Origin: Nitrospirillum iridis
Lineage (GTDB): Bacteria; Pseudomonadota; Alphaproteobacteria; Azospirillales; Azospirillaceae
Length of the DNA stretch: 64,000 nucleotides
Assembly (NCBI RefSeq): GCF_014205765.1
Contig: NZ_JACIIZ010000011.1
Span: forward strand, 62,001 to 126,000
Reading direction: 5' to 3'
A model generated the notes under the pieces. The model saw only the letters and a list, made by a program, of their open reading frames with translations, ran no database searches and was not told where the DNA came from. The position numbers and the translations under genes were made by a program. Shown here piece after piece: positions 61,461 through 64,000 of the stretch (its first letter is position 1; every line of letters begins with the position of its first letter).

Positions 61461-62728
61461 AGCGGTCCTCCCACCAGGCGTTCCAGGGCGGCGAGCGCCT
61501 TCTGCCCCTCCACCTCGATGCGCAGCAGCTCCAGCCGGGTTTGGTGCAGGCGATGTTCCGCCTCCAGCACGGCGGCCAAGCTGCCTTGTCCCCGGCCATA
61601 GGCGGCGAGCGTTGCCTCATGGGCGCCGCCCAAGTCCGGCAGCAGTTGCGCGCGGTAGATTCCGGCTTGCTGGCGGGCGGCGTTCAGGGTCGCCAGGGCG
61701 TCGGCCAGATCGCCCTCGATGTCCGCCGCCGTGGCGGCCAGACTCTGCCGGCTGGCGTTGGCCTTGGCCGCGGCCTGCCGCTCCTTGGCCCGCTTCGGCT
61801 CCGTCTGCAGGGGGATCTTGAAGCCGATGGTGGCGGTGTAGCCGGTGGGGCCATTGTCGCGTTGGATGGCGCCGACGCCCAGGGTCAGGTCGGGATACCA
61901 GGCCTTGGCGGCCAGGCGGCGTTCCTCCTCGGCACCGCGCACCTCCGCCAGGCCGGCGGCCAGACGGGGATTGTCGGCCTGGGCCCGTTCGGCCAGGATC
62001 GTCAGCGGTGGGGTGGACGCCGGCAGCGGACGGGCGCTGCCGGCCGGGGCCAGCGGTGTGTCGGCCGGTCGGGCCAGCAGGGCGTTCAGGCGGGCGGCGG
62101 TGGCCGTCCGGTCAGCCGCAAGGCGGGCGGCCTCCACCTCCGTGCGGGCCGCTTCGGCCGCCGCCATCAGGGCGTCGCCCTGGCTGCCCAGCCCCTGGGC
62201 GTAGCGGTCGGCCGCGTTGCGAGCCATCTGGCGGTCCAGGTGCCGCACGTCGCCGTTGACCGCCAGGGCGGCCGAGGCGGCGGCGTAGAGGGCGTAGGCG
62301 TCCTTGATGCGCTCCTCCAGCTCCAGGCCCACCGCCCGTTCCCGGCCCCGGGCCGCGTCCACCGCCGCTAGGGCGGCGCTGCGGCGCAGGTCGCGCTTGC
62401 CCCACAGGGGGAACTCCTGCTCCACCGTGATATAGGTCTTGTTGATGCGGGGGCCGCTGGTGCGGTCGACCTCATCGGAGTTGATGCGGAAGGTCGGGTC
62501 CTCCAGCGCGCCGGCGGCCGACGCGTCGGCATCGGCCGCAGCGGTTTCCAGTGCCGCGGCCTGGAGGGATGGATTCAGATGGCGGCCGGCATCCAGCAGG
62601 CCGTCCAGGTCGGCGCCCAGCATGGGGGTGTCGGGGGCGGATGCGGCGTGGGCGGGTGGAGTGAAGGCGAGCAGCAGGGACAGCGCCGTCACGGCGGTCG
62701 CCGTGCGGGCATGGGTGTATCGGGTCAT
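61457..62728 (-). CDS. cusC: Outer-membrane efflux channel (TolC/CusC-like)
   Basis: 423 aa, signal peptide (about residues 1-28), then the repeated helical architecture of outer membrane efflux proteins (two OEP domains, long Ala-rich coiled coils). No lipobox Cys, unlike E. coli CusC, so it is closer to the CzcC-like group. First of the three overlapping cus genes. Confidence 0.9.
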   Translation of the reverse strand: MTRYTHARTATAVTALSLLLAFTPPAHAASAPDTPMLGADLDGLLDAGRHLNPSLQAAALETAAADADASAAGALEDPTFRINSDEVDRTSGPRINKTYITVEQEFPLWGKRDLRRSAALAAVDAARGRERAVGLELEERIKDAYALYAAASAALAVNGDVRHLDRQMARNAADRYAQGLGSQGDALMAAAEAARTEVEAARLAADRTATAARLNALLARPADTPLAPAGSARPLPASTPPLTILAERAQADNPRLAAGLAEVRGAEEERRLAAKAWYPDLTLGVGAIQRDNGPTGYTATIGFKIPLQTEPKRAKERQAAAKANASRQSLAATAADIEGDLADALATLNAARQQAGIYRAQLLPDLGGAHEATLAAYGRGQGSLAAVLEAEHRLHQTRLELLRIEVEGQKALAALERLVGGPL

Positions 62729-62852
62729 GAGGATTCCCTTCCCGAAAGGGTATCAGGGCCGGCATGCGATGCCGGCGGCGCGGACGGACCTTGGGCGGCG
62801 GTGGCTCCAGGCCACGAAACGCCCGCGGGGAGACGCCTTCACGGCGTCCCGG

Positions 62853-63275
62853 TCACGCGCTGATGGGAGGGAAGGGCTCGGGCGCGATGGACAGGCCGGC
62901 CCGGACCGCCGCTAACGGCCAGAACAGGACCACGCCGAAGACTGCCGGTCCCGCCGGCTGGCCGAACCGGTCGGGCAGCATTGAGACACCGAGGCAGCCC
63001 ATCTGCTTGAGGCAGGTGGCGTTCAGGCCATGGCAGGGCCGGTCCTTGGCCGCTACACCGGCCGACTGTGCCATGGGACAATCATCGGGCATGGTCACGG
63101 CCGTGTGGGGGGCCAGCGACAGCTCGAGGGGCATGGCTTGGACCGTGGTGCCGCCCAGGAAGGCCAGCAAGCAGAAGACCATCACCATGCCGCGCAGGCA
63201 CGCCGCCAGCATCCCCGACCGGTGGCCCGGCAGGCTGCTTGTGGTCAGCGAAGAAGAAGGCCGTCGGCGTGACAT
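62853..63275 (-). CDS. Small exported Cys-containing protein linked to the cus operon
   Basis: About 140 aa from the ATG at 63275 (the open frame upstream looks non-coding). A hydrophobic signal or anchor segment (about residues 30-47, VMVFCLLAFLGGTTVQA) precedes a region with MPDDCPMAQ, PCHG and CLKQMGCLG motifs: four Cys plus Met/His that could bind copper. A second hydrophobic stretch lies near 110-125. Resembles DUF2946-type proteins often found beside copper-resistance genes. 124 bp upstream of cusC on the same strand. Confidence 0.65.
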   Translation of the reverse strand: MSRRRPSSSLTTSSLPGHRSGMLAACLRGMVMVFCLLAFLGGTTVQAMPLELSLAPHTAVTMPDDCPMAQSAGVAAKDRPCHGLNATCLKQMGCLGVSMLPDRFGQPAGPAVFGVVLFWPLAAVRAGLSIAPEPFPPISA

Positions 63276-63446
63276 GTGGCTAGAGGTAGGCCGCGTTGAC
63301 CAGGAATGCAATGCGTCATGTGCGACCGAGGGCCGCCTGAACCTCACACGAGGGGTGACTGTCCGGGGATAACCGTCTCTGTACACTTTGACCCGATATC
63401 CCAGCATCGGCGAATGCCGAAAAAAAGGGATATCCAGATCATCAAT
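63276..63446. promoter_or_regulatory. Probable promoter side of the cus operon
   Basis: 171-bp gap between the small Cys protein (start) and the aldehyde dehydrogenase (stop). No two-component (CusRS) or MerR/CueR gene is in view and I could not pick out a clear CopR/CusR box. Confidence 0.3.
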
Positions 63447-64000
63447 TCACAATCCATTGGTCACTATCGTCTGGACATTCGTGTACTCGGCCAATCCATC
63501 GAGTGAATTTTCGATGCCCAAGCCCGACTGCTTGTGCCCGCCGAATTCCACATGGGGCGAGAAGCTGTGAATCTCGTTGATCCACACGGTGCCCGCTTCG
63601 ATGCGGGCGGCTAGCTTCTGAGCCATACCGATGTCCTTGCTCCAAATCGACGCCGCCAGCCCGTATTCCGTATCATTGGCCCGAGCCACCACCTCGTCGA
63701 GGTCATTGAACTTGAGCAAGGGCAGGATCGGCCCGAACGCCTCCTCGGTAACGACGCGCGCCGTATCTGGCGGGTTGTCGATGATCGTGATCGGAACGAA
63801 GTAGCCCTTTCCCTCTGGGACCTCGCCGCCCAGAAGGAAACGGAGGCCGGTGGCGTGGGCGTCATCCAACAGAACCTTCAGCTTCTCGTATTGCATCCTG
63901 TTCTGGATAGGGCCCAGGTCGGTTTCCGGGTGTGCGCCGTCGCCCACCTTGATGGTGCGGGCGACTTCGACCAGCGCTGCCGCCATCTCGTCATAGATGG
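63447..64000 (-). CDS. Aldehyde dehydrogenase, 3' part (runs off the window)
   Basis: About 184 C-terminal residues of a NAD(P)-dependent aldehyde dehydrogenase; the frame is open to the window edge, so the start and the catalytic Cys lie outside. Visible family motifs: DLGPIQN, TEEAFGPILPLLKF (residues around the conserved EEAFGP), NDTEYGLAASIWSKD, and FGGHKQSGLG near the C-terminus. The exact substrate class cannot be told from this part. Confidence 0.93.
   Translation of the reverse strand, partial: IYDEMAAALVEVARTIKVGDGAHPETDLGPIQNRMQYEKLKVLLDDAHATGLRFLLGGEVPEGKGYFVPITIIDNPPDTARVVTEEAFGPILPLLKFNDLDEVVARANDTEYGLAASIWSKDIGMAQKLAARIEAGTVWINEIHSFSPHVEFGGHKQSGLGIENSLDGLAEYTNVQTIVTNGL

Noticed and set aside
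1-64000. CRISPR arrays, tRNA or rRNA genes, riboswitches
   Set aside because: No regularly spaced repeats, cloverleaf-like segments or conserved RNA cores seen on reading; a covariance search would be needed to be certain.

Overview
High-GC window with strongly GC-ending codons, almost wholly coding. The TonB-dependent receptors, LacI/LysR regulators, CusCBA pump and an imp-type (ImpA-ImpH order) type VI secretion locus with a TagF-PppA fusion point to an alphaproteobacterium, probably Rhodospirillales/Azospirillaceae (Azospirillum- or Nitrospirillum-like). This is inferred from gene content only; there is no rRNA gene or other species marker.

Region 1 (about 450-24,250) is a near-complete type VI secretion system (T6SS) on the + strand: tagH(fha)-tssJ-tssK-tssL-tssM-tagF/pppA-ppkA-tssA, then tssB-tssC1-tssC2-tagJ-tssE-tssF-tssG, then clpV and hcp. 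Most neighbours overlap by 1-4 bases, so they are probably translationally coupled. The kinase, phosphatase and FHA genes form a complete threonine-phosphorylation switch. No VgrG or PAAR gene is present. An islet follows (24,340-27,818) with two glycine-rich membrane proteins (candidate effectors), an AT-rich small membrane protein and a tandem pair of near-duplicate small membrane proteins (candidate immunity proteins). A degraded or non-coding stretch (27,819-28,756) ends this part.

Region 2 (28,757-38,006) is the most unusual unit: a LysR regulator, an intergenic region with two dyads, then a compact + strand operon for an STN-type TonB-dependent receptor, an SbmA/BacA-like peptide ABC transporter, TldE, TldD, a thioredoxin and an unrecognised 282-aa protein. 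Together these look like a route carrying a peptide through the outer membrane, through the inner membrane, and into reduction and proteolysis in the cytoplasm.

Region 3 (38,040-51,508) is an accessory regulon with two paralogous LacI repressors, two TonB-dependent receptors, a LysR regulator, and exported proteins: HbpS/GlcG-like, two paralogous SnoaL/NTF2-like, an EF-hand protein and a beta-helix protein. Near-identical 16-bp palindromes (consensus TTGCAYRCGYRTGCAA) lie in three promoter regions and tie it together. The substrate is unknown.

Region 4 (51,594-56,944) has an IS3-type transposase remnant, a YCII protein, an azoreductase, an exported alpha/beta hydrolase divergent from a GlxA-type AraC regulator, and a LysR gene divergent from a Tat-exported metallo-beta-lactamase-fold protein. 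Region 5 (57,100-64,000, - strand) holds a copper/silver CusCBA efflux operon with a small cysteine-containing exported protein, and the 3' part of an aldehyde dehydrogenase that runs off the window.
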